Shown one piece after another: positions 1-10,028 of a stretch of 64,000 nucleotides of DNA. The notes below the pieces were generated by a model, which had not been told where the DNA came from, made no database searches, and saw nothing but the letters and a program-made list of their open reading frames with translations. The stretch comes from Brachypodium distachyon. Its lineage: Eukaryota; Streptophyta; Magnoliopsida; Poales; Poaceae. The translations under genes and the position numbers were made by a program. The stretch lies in NCBI RefSeq assembly GCF_000005505.3, contig NC_016133.3, forward strand, positions 6,200,001 to 6,264,000, given 5' to 3'. Each line of letters starts with the position of its first letter. Position 1 is the first letter of the stretch.

Positions 1-1100
1 CCCCCAGATCCGGCGCCGCTCCACCCCATCTGCCACGCAACAACTAAGGTATTGTACTAAATTATCTGTCGAAATCATATTGACATTAATCAGGATTATT
101 CAAATTCCTTTTGGTTCTGTAGAAATGATACGATAAAATTTTGGATGCTGGTAAAACACAACAAGCAAACAGTACAGAGGATGGAAAACTATATACACCT
201 GCAGCTGTAGATTATTTTGAATATTGACAAAGTAATTGCAGATTCTAACTACTGTCAGTTGGTTATTACAGTACTTGTTAGCAGTGTGGGCTGAATTCTT
301 AATTTGTCAAAGAAATGTTTAGATATGTGACAACATTATGTGATCTGATTTTTTTCATGAACCAAATCCAACAAGAGCAAACTGTGAATTTTACCCTGGA
401 CCTTATTTTCTAGATCAGTTTCTAAAAGATCTTATTTCCTTTTTAGACTAGGGAATGATTGGTTTGTATTGCCTGCCCGTAATTTTGCTTCGGGATAACA
501 TAGTCATTCCTTTAGAAGTAACTTGAGTGAATTGAGGGAGAATTTGCTGCAGTAGCTTTCTTCGGATTTGGCTGCTATCTTCTATAGTAATGGGCAATAA
601 AATTATAGCTACTCTTAATTTGGGTGACCTATTTGGGTGTACTTCGTTTGGGTGACCCGATTTAGCGTCAAATTATATAGCTACTCTTAATTTGGGTGAC
701 CTATGTCAGCTACTTCGTTGCCTATTTATTTACTTATTTATGTTGAATAACAGGAAAATAAAATGAAAAGGCCATGCCCATATATACATGCAACCATGAA
801 GCAAAGAGATGAGGGAAGGAAAGCGAAGAATCAAAGAAAAATGTTACTGTGAACCAAATTGTAGGAATGTTGCGAGTCTTCAAAAACGTGTCGTTAACTT
901 TTTCGTATGGACGTTTTCTCAGTAGCAATGCACGTGCCATTAGCTAGTGTTTCATTTTGTAACAGAATCTCGCAGCTCACATGCAGAAAGTGTGGTCCAT
1001 CGAATCGGTAGCAAAGATCAAGTTCTTCTTATCGTTATTGATCCAAAAAAGATTATGAACGGTTGATCGGTTGCAATCAAGGTAATGGACACACAATGAT
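1..1100. other. Left edge, no supported gene
   Basis: Mostly AT-rich DNA with no reading frame I recognise. The first 48 bases are GC-rich and open, and end at a possible splice donor (AAG followed by GTATTG), so they could be the tail of a plus-strand exon cut by the window edge, but nothing downstream continues it convincingly. A direct repeat of about 33 bp lies at 600-632 and 670-704. The only long open frame here (734-940, minus) has no recognisable motif. Confidence 0.4.
600..704. repeat. Direct repeat pair, about 33 bp
   Basis: The segment reading through GCTACTCTTAATTTGGGTGA at 600-632 recurs almost exactly at 670-704, with a further shorter TTTGGGTGAC copy between them near 648. It looks like a local duplication in non-coding sequence. 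I see no associated gene or mobile-element terminus. Confidence 0.6.
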
Positions 1101-1506
1101 AGATGCTTGCTATGCAATCAAGTTCTGGAGTCGACTAAGCATTTGTTCCTCCGGTGCTCATACATGAAAGAAGTTTGGCACTTAAGCAATTTTGCCTCCT
1201 GGGATGAACGGAAGGAAGGAACAATAAAAACTCGGTGGGACAAGCGGACTGAAGTTTCAAAGAAGAGTAAATTTTACATAACCACATTTTTTAGGACAAT
1301 TTTCTCACGGAACCTCATATTTTTGCTAATTCTGTCGCAAACCATAGTTTTTCAGACAGACCATCTCACTTTACCCAAAACAGGTGTTTAGACCGACTTG
1401 ACAGTATTCTTTACAAGTAGGACCCACTGTCAGTTGTCACGTCGGATTGTAACCCGACCGGTTAACCCGTCCCGACCCGGATCTATCGTTGATTGCACTG
1501 TAATCA

Positions 1507-2098
1507 CTAAACACTAAACAGGGTCGTTCCTGACATTTGTGGACCCTCCCATAGCAGTATCCACGCGCGCGTCTTGCTCGCGTCCGGCGAGAGCGCCGCC
1601 ACGCTCAGGTCTCCTCTCCCCGCGCCTCCCGAACCCGCCGCCAACTGCAGAAGCACCGTGCCGACCTCACGAAGCCCCCACGGCCCTCGCCCGAATCCCC
1701 TGCGCACCGAAGCGCCACCGCCTCGAAGTCCATCGCCGCCTGGCCGCACGTCGTCGTAGCTGGACGCCTCCTGCAGGGATCCGACTCGCCGCTCCCTCCT
1801 TCCGCCTCTACGTGTCAGCGCGCACGCGCAGGTCATCTCGGCGCGCCGCCACGTGCACCGACGAACTGTCCCGCCACTGTCTCCCTCGGCTCCGGCGAGA
1901 TCCGTTGTCTGTCCGCTGCCACGCCGCAAGGGCAGGCGCCAGCCGCAATCCAGCAGCGGTGCGGATCCGGCTCTCACGCTAGCTCGCGTGCGCGGTGGGG
2001 GATTGGGATCCTGGGGGAGATGCGCTGGCGGCAACAGTATTGTTCCCTGACAACTAGCCGCAACAGTATTGATCCTGGGGGAGATGAGCTAGCGGCTG
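1507..2098. other. GC-rich captured filler inside the Pack-MULE
   Basis: This GC-rich stretch has long open frames on both strands, as expected from base composition, and none resembles a family I know. It is probably a second captured genomic fragment. A short imperfect duplication beginning GATCCTGGGGGAGATG occurs near 2008 and again near 2069. Confidence 0.4.
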
Positions 2099-2309
2099 GC
2101 TTTCAGAGGACAAGATACAACTAATTCACCCCGCTGGATGTTCTTCTCCCCGCTGTCTCTGGAGGCCGCGAATTGTCCGCCGTGGGGCGAATCCGCAACA
2201 ATGGCGAGGTGCTCCTGAGGAATTGGGCCGCGTTCTAGGTGGAGAGCTTTGGGGAGGAGAGAAACAGAGGCTATATACAGGAAGGTTTCGTTAATTCCTT
2301 GCTCTGGCC

Positions 2310-2707
2310 ATGGCGTCGAGGGACTTCCTGGGCAGGTTCGGCGGCGAGAAGGGCGCGGCGCGGAGAGGGCGGGGGGCGGCGGCGAGGCAGAAGAGACCGT
2401 GGAGCTCAGCCTGGGCCTGTCCCGGGGCGGCTGCTTCGGCGCGAGCTCGGGGCGGGACGCGAAGAAGCCGTGGCTGCAGCTGGCGCGGTCCTCGTCCATC
2501 GGGTCCATGTGCTCGCTCCCCGCCGGCGGCGGCGGCGCCGGAAGCGAGAACGACAAACTCGCCGCCGCAACGCCGGCGCCGGCGCCGCTGATGCGCACTA
2601 GCTCGCTGCCCGCCGAGACCGAGGAGGAGCGGTGGCGTCGCCGCGAGATGCAGAGCCTCAAGCGCCTCCAGGCCAAGTGCAAGCGGCTCGAGCGCCGCAA
2701 CTCCATG
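2310..2707 (+). pseudogene. Captured Ninja/AFP-family gene fragment
   Basis: Ninja-family (ABI5-binding, AFP) proteins are nuclear co-repressors with an N-terminal EAR motif. Here a start, [15 protein letters not shown], opens at 2310, but the EAR-type motif VELSLGLS (2399-2422) and the conserved downstream blocks (RSSSIGSM, then [13 protein letters not shown], then [17 protein letters not shown] ending near 2707) lie in a different frame. The copy therefore carries a frameshift between about 2345 and 2398. Homology stops at the right TIR, where the frame runs on for a few codons to a stop. The C-terminal part of the family is absent. This is a transduplicated first-exon fragment, not a working gene. 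Confidence 0.75.
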
Positions 2708-3767
2708 AACCCGTTAACCCGTCGTTAATTCGGGTCAGGACGGCTTAACGGGTCGGGTTTCAATCCGACGTGTCAACTGACGGTGGGCCCCACTTGTAAG
2801 GAATACTGTCAAGTCGGTCAAAACACCGGTTTTGGGTAAAGTGAGAAGGTCTGTCCGAAGAAGTGTGGGTTCGCAACGTGATTAGCAAAGACTGTGGTTT
2901 TTGAGAAGTCTGCCCCAAAATGTGGTTCCGTCAAATTTACTTTTCAAAGAAAGACGTCGTGACTTAGAAGGACATCACATTAACGTCGTATGTGATCCCA
3001 AGCATTTGGGAAGAGAGGAATAGAAAAAAAAAATTGAAGAAAGGCTAAGCATTTATTCCTCCGATGCCCGTACGTGAATGAAAGAAGTTTGGCACTCGAG
3101 CATTTTTGCCTCCCGAAATGCACCTCAGGATGGGAAGGAAGGAACGATAAGAACTTGGTGGGACAAGCTGAATGAAGTTTCAAAGAAATATGTCGTGACT
3201 CAGAAGGCCATCATATTAGCGTCATATGTGATCTGGATATTTGGAAAGAAAGGAATAGAAAAAAAATTGAAGGAAAAAATTATCGTTGCAAATCTATGGT
3301 TCTTCATCAATGAAGAGTTCAATAGGACGCTCAATAGATAGCCTTGAGTTGTGTACAGCCGAGCTATTTCGATGGCCTCGGGTTTTGTTTCTCTGTGCTT
3401 TTTAGTTGTCTTGTACGGAGTAATTTGTATGGTTTCACTATTCTTAATGCAACAACAGAGCTCCGATCCTTTTCATAAAAAAAAAGAAAAACATACCGGA
3501 CCCTCCTCCTGAACGTATCCTTCAGAATGTCCCCTTGCCCCCGCGAATCAAATCCATACAACGATTCCCATATGCTTCTCCCACCATTGTGGTTTAAGAA
3601 GGTTTTGATATACAAACAACAACCACTAAATTAACACTTCTGAATTCTGATCTACGATACGAATCTCCATCGTCGTCTCAAACCAAAGAACAAAACAATA
3701 ATCGTGCAGGAGGGTGGAGCATCATCAGCAGATCATCCCGCGTGCGGGTGCGGCGTCAATCTATCAT

Positions 3768-4802
3768 CTATCCGACGGTCAAGAGCTTGAGGTTGACGAG
3801 GATGGGCAGCAGCACGACGAGGAGGAGCACGACGGCGGCGACGAGGCCGACGCAGCCCCATTTCCGGCTGCTCCTCTGGTACCCGCGGGCGGACTCGAGC
3901 TCCACGGCGCCCCTGTGCACGAAGGAGCTGGCCTTGGCGACGTGGCTCTGGATGTCGTTGAGCTGGTGTCCCTGCGCCTCCACCAGCGCCGCCATGTCGA
4001 GGAACAGCGCGTGCAGGTCCCGCAGGCTCCGCTCCATCTCCCTCACGGCGTCGTGCCGCTCCTGGATCTCCGACACCGTGCCCATCACCTGCCCTCGCCC
4101 GGCGGCCTGTTGGTCGCCCTGCTGCTGGATGGCTTTCTGCAGGAACGTCTCGCTCTCCCCCGACGCGATCAGCGCCTCGATCCGGCTCTCCTCCGCCTGC
4201 TCCCCCGTCACCGTGAAGTACCGCCGCGCCACCGTCTCCCTGTACTCCGCCGCCATCCGCGTCCTCAGCCCCTGCTCCGCACAACGAAGGCAAGGTGTTC
4301 GACGAAATGCCCACTCTTAATTTTCTTCGATGAAAGACGCAATGGGTCTTGACGTATGTACCTGGAAGTCGTCCATGAGGTCCTTGAGCTTGTTGCCGAG
4401 GCCGGAGACGACGGAGGAGCGGGTGCGGTCGGTGGAGGATCCGGGGCCGCAGCCCGGGAGCGTGGCGCGGGAGGCGGCGTTGTCGCGGTCGAGGGACTCG
4501 AGCTTGGCCTTGACGGCCTTGGCGCGGACGAGGACCTGGGCGACGTCGGCGTCCATGCGGGCGCGGAGGGACCTGACGGCGCCGGCGTCGTGCGCGGCCT
4601 TGACCTCCTCGTTCCCCGACTGCAGCCGCCGGTGCAGCGCCTCGAGCCCGCGCATGTCCTCCTTCACGGCCTCCACGTCCTCGAAGAACTTGTCCAGGTT
4701 GGCGGCGGCGACCTCCAACCCGGACTCCATGTCGTCCAGCGCCACCTGGTACTTGAGGTCCTCGTACTTCTTGAACGAGCCCGACGAGAAGAGGTCGTTC
4801 AT
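3768..4802 (-). CDS. Syntaxin, plasma-membrane Qa-SNARE (SYP12 clade, SYP124-like)
   Basis: Two exons, 4802-4362 and 4271-3768, joined in phase 0 by a GT-AG intron, give 314 aa. The N-terminus [17 protein letters not shown] and the central [20 protein letters not shown] are characteristic of SYP12-clade syntaxins, closest to SYP124 as I remember it. The order is: N-terminal helical (Habc) region at about 30-150; the conserved RRYFTVTGE linker; a SNARE motif at about 215-275 with the zero-layer glutamine in LVEAQG (Q247); and a C-terminal membrane anchor at about 285-309 followed by a short tail. Family members drive vesicle fusion at the plasma membrane, and the SYP124 subgroup is known for pollen and tip-growth secretion. 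A six-residue insertion (DQQAAG) follows AIQQQG compared with the usual AIQEQGRGQV. The clade is confident, the exact orthologue less so. Confidence 0.93.
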
Positions 4803-4809
4803 CTCGGAA

Positions 4810-6400
4810 ACAATTCAGGGATCGCGAGCAAGAACAGATGTGCTGTCGCAAGAATCCCAGCTAGCTAGCTTAATGGGAGAAGCAATGGCGCCGGCTTATG
4901 GCCTTCTTAATTCTTCGACCCTGGTACCAACCAAATGCAGCCACAAGTGAAAACTCTAGAGCAAATGAGCAATCTTGTTTTTGGCAATGGCAACGAAGGG
5001 GACGGGGGAGGACTGGAGAAGCGTGCCAATTGGCGGGGCGAGAATTGAAGAAGACGGCCTCTCCTTGCTGTGCTGCATCCCTGGAAAAGCTGGCATCAAA
5101 GGGAATGGAATTGGACGTGCAGAGGTGCAACAATTCGATCTGCCGCTTTGCCTGTCGGGGTTGACCTGGTGCTGGGAACGCGGGCACAAGCCGAACGTGT
5201 GGCACGCACGGCCGGATGTCCCGCGCCGGTCGACCGCGTCCCAATCATTTCCTGGTACAATCGAGTCGGGAGTGATGTGCCTGAAGCTGTCCCAACCTGA
5301 GATTTGATTCCTAAGCTAAGCCCTCTAGCAGCGCAGTTGGCAGATCTAGGATTTTATTTTCGGCGTGTCGTGCTTGACATGTACAAGTCAAATGCAACAT
5401 AAACATCGTGAATCTCAGAGTTGCAATAAGAGATAAATCCATTTTAAACCATGACCTTTTAGACAAAGTTTGAATCGAACCTTAACATTCTAATTTCTGA
5501 ATTTCGAACCCCAACCTTATTGATCCTGATATTAATTAAGACTCTTAATTCCAGAAATCGTGTTTGTGGGCTGGTTTCGCTAACATGGTTCTGGGATTGA
5601 TGAGTAAGCTTACAGTTCTCATGATTTGCGTCTATGTTTATTTTGGCCTTATCGAGTTTGGCATGTTCTTGATTTGTATAGCACATGTGAAGATAATTTC
5701 TAACCAAATCACTGTACAATGTGGCAGAGATATCTCGTCGTCACCAGATCACCATATTGTGCAGATCGAAGAGCTTTGATGACCCCACACGCTGGTCATG
5801 CCATAGCTCAGCAACGTCGAAGACAACAACCATGACCGCTTATAAGACAAAGATGAATGGTGGTTACTTAGCAATCTTGACGACACATCCGCCAAACGCG
5901 TTTTCTGGGAATAAAGGCCTTATTTAATCAGGATTGGTAATATTAGGGTTCAAAATCCAAGAATTAGAAGGTTAGGGTCTGATTTAGAGTTTGTCTACGA
6001 GATCAGGGTTTAAAATAGAAATCCTGAAGGGGATCATCCTTTTCCCAGTGTGCCAAACAACTTGAAGGTCATAATTGACCGGGATTAAAAATGTTAGGGT
6101 CCTGATTTCAAGGATTAAAAAGTCAGGAATCATCTTAGACTTCGCCTACGAGTGCATGGTTGAAAACATAATTTTCTGTTACAATAATATGCATGGTTAA
6201 ACATGGACCGCATAGCAGGAAAACACCACGGGAAACCTTGATTATAAGAGTATAACGTACCGAAACAATACACGATGACAATTTTTTGGGGGTACCATGG
6301 CACCCCCTGGATCCACCTATGCCAATGCTTCACCTTGACATATCTCTTAGCTCTCCATATAGTCAAAAATCTAATATGACATCATAATTAAAGAAGAGAA
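4810..6400. other. Intergenic, no supported gene
   Basis: The part just beyond 4802 is the syntaxin promoter and 5' region. Overlapping short frames between 4870 and 5307 on both strands have no recognisable motif. From about 5450 to 6160 the sequence repeats phrases such as GTTTAAAATAGAAATCC, GGATTAAAAA and TTAGGGT in slightly different forms, suggesting an old degenerate repeat. I could not define ends for it. Confidence 0.4.
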
Positions 6401-6408
6401 GATTATTT

Positions 6409-6922
6409 GCGTTATGGATTTGTGGAAATCTCATATGCCGCCTAAACATAAAACCTTTGTATGGACATACTTGAGGGGCCACATACAAGTCACGTACTCA
6501 TTGGTGAAAAAAAACTATACGGAGTACCTTGTATATACAGGTCATGTGTGTGCTTTGGCGTTGGTGGCCGGATGGTTCTACTGTTCTAGGCTTTTAGCAT
6601 GCTGGGATGCGTTTTCTGTGAGGTTTTTGTGGTGTATGTTGTCTAGTTGGAGGGGTTTTTGTTGGGTCTGGCTGGGCTGTTGTGGTCAGTTGGTGATTTG
6701 TTCCATGTGGCTGGGCTTTTGTGGTTAGGTGGTGTTTTTGGTTTACTGAAATTTGATAGCGGTGTTGTCCGATTATTTTTGCGTTCCGGTTGGAGCTTGT
6801 TTAATTTGTAGCTGGAAGACGTGGTTTCAGGTTGTGTGTTCCTTCAAGCTGGTAACCCCAGCAGACACGTTTGCTTAATAAAATTAAGCTACAGGCGGAA
6901 GTCTGCACTCAAAAAAAAAAAG
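6409..6922 (+). mobile_element. LINE (L1-type) 3' fragment
   Basis: Translation from 6414 gives MDLWKSHMPPKHKTFVWTYL and then GHIQVTYSLVKK. This matches the 'W....PPKHKTFVW.YL.GHI.....L' pattern at the start of the reverse-transcriptase zinc-binding region in plant LINEs. The frame then decays. The 3' end GCTTAATAAAATTAAGCTACAGG followed by an A run near 6910-6922 is a typical plant LINE tail. No endonuclease or polymerase region is present. Confidence 0.6.
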
Positions 6923-7527
6923 GTGAACCAGTAACTGTTTTCTCAAGTGGCAATGGCAACACAATTCTACTCGTCATAAAAAAAAATTCTTCCTGATTCG
7001 TGTTGGTTCTAAAAATTACAGATCTCCACTAAAGAACACTTTATTTAATTTGCTTTGTTTTTTTTTCTAGAATACATTTAATTTGCTTTGTGATTTCGAC
7101 AGAAAACACTTTATTTTCGGGCGTCTTTGTGTTAGCCTGTCTCTTGAGAAACGAAGATTGAAAACCTCATCCGATCAAACTTCGAAAATCTTACAGGACG
7201 GTACTTCGAAACAGCGATGCATGCACCTGGGACTGCGGACGATGACAGGATAAGGTTGACATGTAAAGTGATGTTTACTAATGGCTTCGGCGCCACGCAC
7301 CGGGTCCTGGGATGGATGACATCGCCGCATACGCAGCGACATCCGCGCAGCACAGGAGCTGGATAACGATGCATACATAGTACTCTGTCTAATCAGCACT
7401 GACCCACAGGACGCCCCTTGTTATTAAGATGCGCACACAGACAAAACTCCCGGCGGCTCCTGGTTTTAGAACTGAAACCACTACACTAGTCCAGAGTTCC
7501 AGATAAGTGAAGCCCCGGCCCCGCTAG
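6923..7527. other. Intergenic, promoter side of the 129-aa gene
   Basis: No gene recognised. Two short minus frames (7132-7399) have no known motif. The right end, from about 7440, is presumably the promoter of the gene starting at 7755. Confidence 0.4.
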
Positions 7528-7535
7528 TATATAAA
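7528..7535 (+). promoter_or_regulatory. TATA box of the 129-aa protein gene
   Basis: TATATAAA sits 227 bp before the ATG at 7755. Transcription starting about 30 bp downstream would give a 5' leader of roughly 190 bp. Confidence 0.6.
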
Positions 7536-7754
7536 GATGACCAGATCGATGATGCTTATCACTTCACTCAGTCGCAAGATCTTGGCTCGTCATACAAACT
7601 TCAAGTTCATTTCCAGCAAACCATAAGCCCTGACCAGAAACTCGTTGGGCGCAGCTAGCCTTGAGCCCTTGATAACTTCACTGCTGCATCGACCGAAAGA
7701 AAGCTCTCGATCGTCATAAACCTTGTGTAGTCCGGAGATCTAGCTAGCTAGCAG

Positions 7755-9300
7755 ATGGGTTCTTTGATGGCCGGCTGGGATTCGCCGGTTCTTGGCGACG
7801 ACAGCAAAGGTGCGTACGTCGTACACAGTACTGGCAGTACACGATTCAGTAAATTATTTGCCACCACGGATGAATCTCTGTTGCTTAATTTTATTCATGG
7901 AAACTAGCTCGTGTGATGAGGAACCGGTCTCTCACAAAGGAAGAGGTGGAGGCGTTCCGGAGGCAGCGTGCGAAGCCGCCGGCCAAAGACGATGGCGGCG
8001 GCGATGTTGTTGTCACCTCGCCGCTTGCTTCCCCAGGTCGACCATTGGTAAGTTAAGGAGAGAATTCAATATTTGAAACTGAAAATTTGTCCGTATGTTC
8101 AAATGCCACTTAAAATTTGCGTGTTTCAAATATGCCACTCAAATTTTGCGCGAGGTACATGCCACTACTGTTAGTTGACCGCTAGTTGACCGTTAAGTAA
8201 GAAATGAAAAGACAAATTTGCCCATACGTAGTATGTTGATTTTCCCTTACAACAAAGTACTCATTTTAGAAAACTTATAATTTAAGTTTTTAAATATGCT
8301 GGTAACACAACATTACGGAGTAAGTCTCAGCAATAATGATTTTGGCATGAACAATTGAAAATTTCAATAGCACTTCCCTTAATTTTACTTAACATCACAA
8401 AATCATAATAGATTCAGCAGAATTATAGGTCCCTCCATTTTTTATTAAGTCGTAAAACATTTTGTGCGAATATTAACGCAAGTACTGCACGCTCCCGTCC
8501 GACATGCGGGACTGGAAACACATGCAGCTGTGGAAAAATTAAAGCCCCGCGCAATTAGCAAAAGAGAACCTGCATGTAACCACCTAAGAAAGCTTCAGGC
8601 CTGGCTTTTCTCCACGCCTGCAACCGTGCGCGCATTATAATTCCGAAATCAAGTGAAAATTTTATATGATTTATATTAAAAAACGGAGGAAGTATACTAA
8701 AATGCATCATAATTTCAGCATATGTGCTCGCAAGCATTCGAACGACGTAATGTTCAAAAGATAATAGTCCGGTGTCGTGGGGAATTTCGGTCAATATGAA
8801 AAAACTGACCATTTAGTTAACGGTCAACCAGCGGTCAACTAACAGTAGTGGCATATTTGTATTTCATGGAAAGACAGTTAAATTTTGAATGGCATTTGGG
8901 CATATGGACAAATTTTCAATGGCAAATATGGAATTATCTCTAAGTTAAGCATCTCTCAAAAATTGCAGGTGTTTGCATGATACGCTTAATCCGGTTAATC
9001 AATTAACTCGAGCTGTCGATGCTTGCTTGCTTTAGGAGAAGAGCGTCCCGTCCGGGGGTTCGCAGATGAGGGATGCGGCTGACGGCGCCAACGGGGAGAG
9101 CCCCAGCAAGAGCAGGGACTGGTAGGTTCACGCAGAGGACGCAGTGCTTTGATATGGTCCGTTGGATTTTGATTTGAATGTCTGTGCGCAGGTGGACGAG
9201 GAGCAACTGGGCGTTCCTGAACGAGCCGCCGCAGGAGGAGGCCCCCGGCAAGGCGCACAGCTACACGCCGCAGTTCCACGTCGCCACCGGCCACGCATGA
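7755..9300 (+). CDS. Conserved small plant protein, function unknown (129 aa)
   Basis: Four exons: 7755-7809, 7908-8047, 9036-9121 and 9192-9300. All junctions are GT-AG and phases agree throughout (390 nt). The protein opens MGSLMAGWDSPVLGDD, followed by a basic and acidic block with RNRSLTKEEVEAFRRQR at about 24-40. A low-complexity Ser/Gly/Asp region follows, and it ends in a Trp-rich block, SRDWWTRSNWAFLNEPP at about 92-108, and YTPQFHVATGHA. I recall similar unnamed proteins in other grasses; the N-terminal block and the WWTRSNWAFLNEP block look like the conserved parts. No signal peptide, membrane span or catalytic motif is visible, and I do not assign a function. Intron 2 contains an 883-bp Mutator-type insertion starting only 10 bp after the donor. 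Confidence 0.82.
8058..8940. mobile_element. Non-autonomous Mutator-like element in an intron (883 bp)
   Basis: The termini are inverted: GAGAGAATTCAATATTTG on the left and, reading inward from the right, GAGATAATTCCATATTTG. Homology continues for about 140 bp through TGAAAATTTGTCC, CAAATGCCA and CCACTACTGTTAGTTGACCG. A perfect 9-bp target duplication, TAAGTTAAG, flanks it at 8049-8057 and 8941-8949. A GAGATAATT-type terminus and a 9-bp duplication fit the Mutator superfamily. The interior shows no transposase; its longest open frame (8555-8812, minus) is unrecognised. Confidence 0.85.
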
Positions 9301-9622
9301 TCGCCGTTGAGATCGAAGAAAGTGCTTTTATAGTGTCCGAAGCTGTCGTATCGCAGTCTGGTTCTGCTGTCATCAGTTTACGTATTTTCAGATAGCATGT
9401 TACTGTATGTACAGTACGAGGAAGGAATTGTTTTGCGCTTCAGTGGATCACAGTCCACGCGGGTGGGTCGTGATCTTAGCTCGTTGTATTATGTGCCGTT
9501 TGTGTAAAATTTTCAGATAGGGAGTGTTCAGATATGTATGAGGAAGAAATAGTCTGGCGGATTGTCTCGCAAAAGAAAAATACTACTGTCCTCCTTTAGT
9601 CAAAACAAAAACAAGAAGAAAT

Positions 9623-9747
9623 CTTTCTCCGTTCAACAAAAAATGTCTTAGGTTTGTCAATATTTGAATGTATCTAGACGTGACTTAGTGAATAGATGCA
9701 TTCAAATTTAATCAAAATTGAGACATCTTTTTGTTGGATGGAGAAAG
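9623..9747. mobile_element. Stowaway-like MITE
   Basis: Inverted ends CTTTCTCCGTTCAACAAAAAA and, from the right, CTTTCTCCATCCAACAAAAA enclose about 80 bp, with TA on the right flank. It resembles the element at 62282-62405 in its shared GTTGAGACATC-type inner arms, but is more degraded. It lies between the 129-aa gene and the SANT gene. Confidence 0.6.
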
Positions 9748-10028
9748 TAGTTGGGTAGACTTGATTGAACTAACATTATCATCGACCGTTCAATTCCGGA
9801 TAAAAATGGCAATGACACACAGATTACGTCCTGTCTGGATGTATTCGGACCTAGAATTCGGAATTGGCCTTGTCCCAGCTCCAATTCATATTTTTGGACG
9901 GTTACATTATTCGGTCCCAGGAAACCCGTTGAATACCGAAATTCGAATTGCTCGTCCCCCTCCGCCAATTCGCCCCAGCGGCCCAGCCGCCGCCCTCCCC
10001 GCGGAGCAGACGAGACGGAGGCGACCCC

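Larger units (their letters stand above)
1265..2942. mobile_element. Pack-MULE (Mutator-like element, about 1.68 kb)
   Basis: Long terminal inverted repeats of about 215 bp (1265 to about 1480, and about 2727 to 2942) pair at roughly four of five positions. Shared blocks include the AGTAAATTT terminus, CTCACTTTACCCAAAAC, GACCGACTTGACAGTATT and CACGTCGGATTG. The element is flanked by a perfect 9-bp target duplication, TTCAAAGAA, at 1256-1264 and 2943-2951. Long TIRs with a 9-bp duplication are diagnostic of Mutator-like elements. The interior encodes no transposase; it holds GC-rich gene-derived sequence, including a recognisable Ninja/AFP fragment. That makes it a non-autonomous Pack-MULE inserted in a LINE fragment. 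Confidence 0.85.
1107..3491 (+). mobile_element. LINE (L1-type) 3' end, tandemly duplicated
   Basis: Conceptual translation near 1107-1250 gives the reverse-transcriptase zinc-binding pattern (zf-RVT) of plant non-LTR retrotransposons: a Cys, then STKHLFLRC, then VWHLSNFASW. The same stretch recurs at 3045-3341 (MKEVWHSSIFASR and onward), so two tandem copies of a LINE 3' fragment lie here: copy A at 1134-1264 plus 2952-3044, and copy B from 3045. Copy A is split by a Mutator-like element. The 3' end, TCCTTTTCAT followed by an A-rich run at 3466-3491, resembles a plant LINE tail. Only the 3' part of the element is present and the frames are broken, so it is inactive. Confidence 0.75.

Noticed and set aside
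1507..2034. 175-codon minus-strand frame inside the Pack-MULE
   Set aside because: GC-rich sequence gives open frames on both strands here; no conserved motif was recognised on either.
3733..4851. 372-codon minus-strand frame and 212-codon plus-strand frame over the syntaxin gene
   Set aside because: They overlap the two well-supported syntaxin exons in other frames, have Arg/Gly/Ala-rich shadow composition and no family motif.
8555..8812. Minus-strand 85-codon frame inside the intronic Mutator-type element
   Set aside because: No transposase motif, and its phase is independent of any host exon. Judged to be chance.
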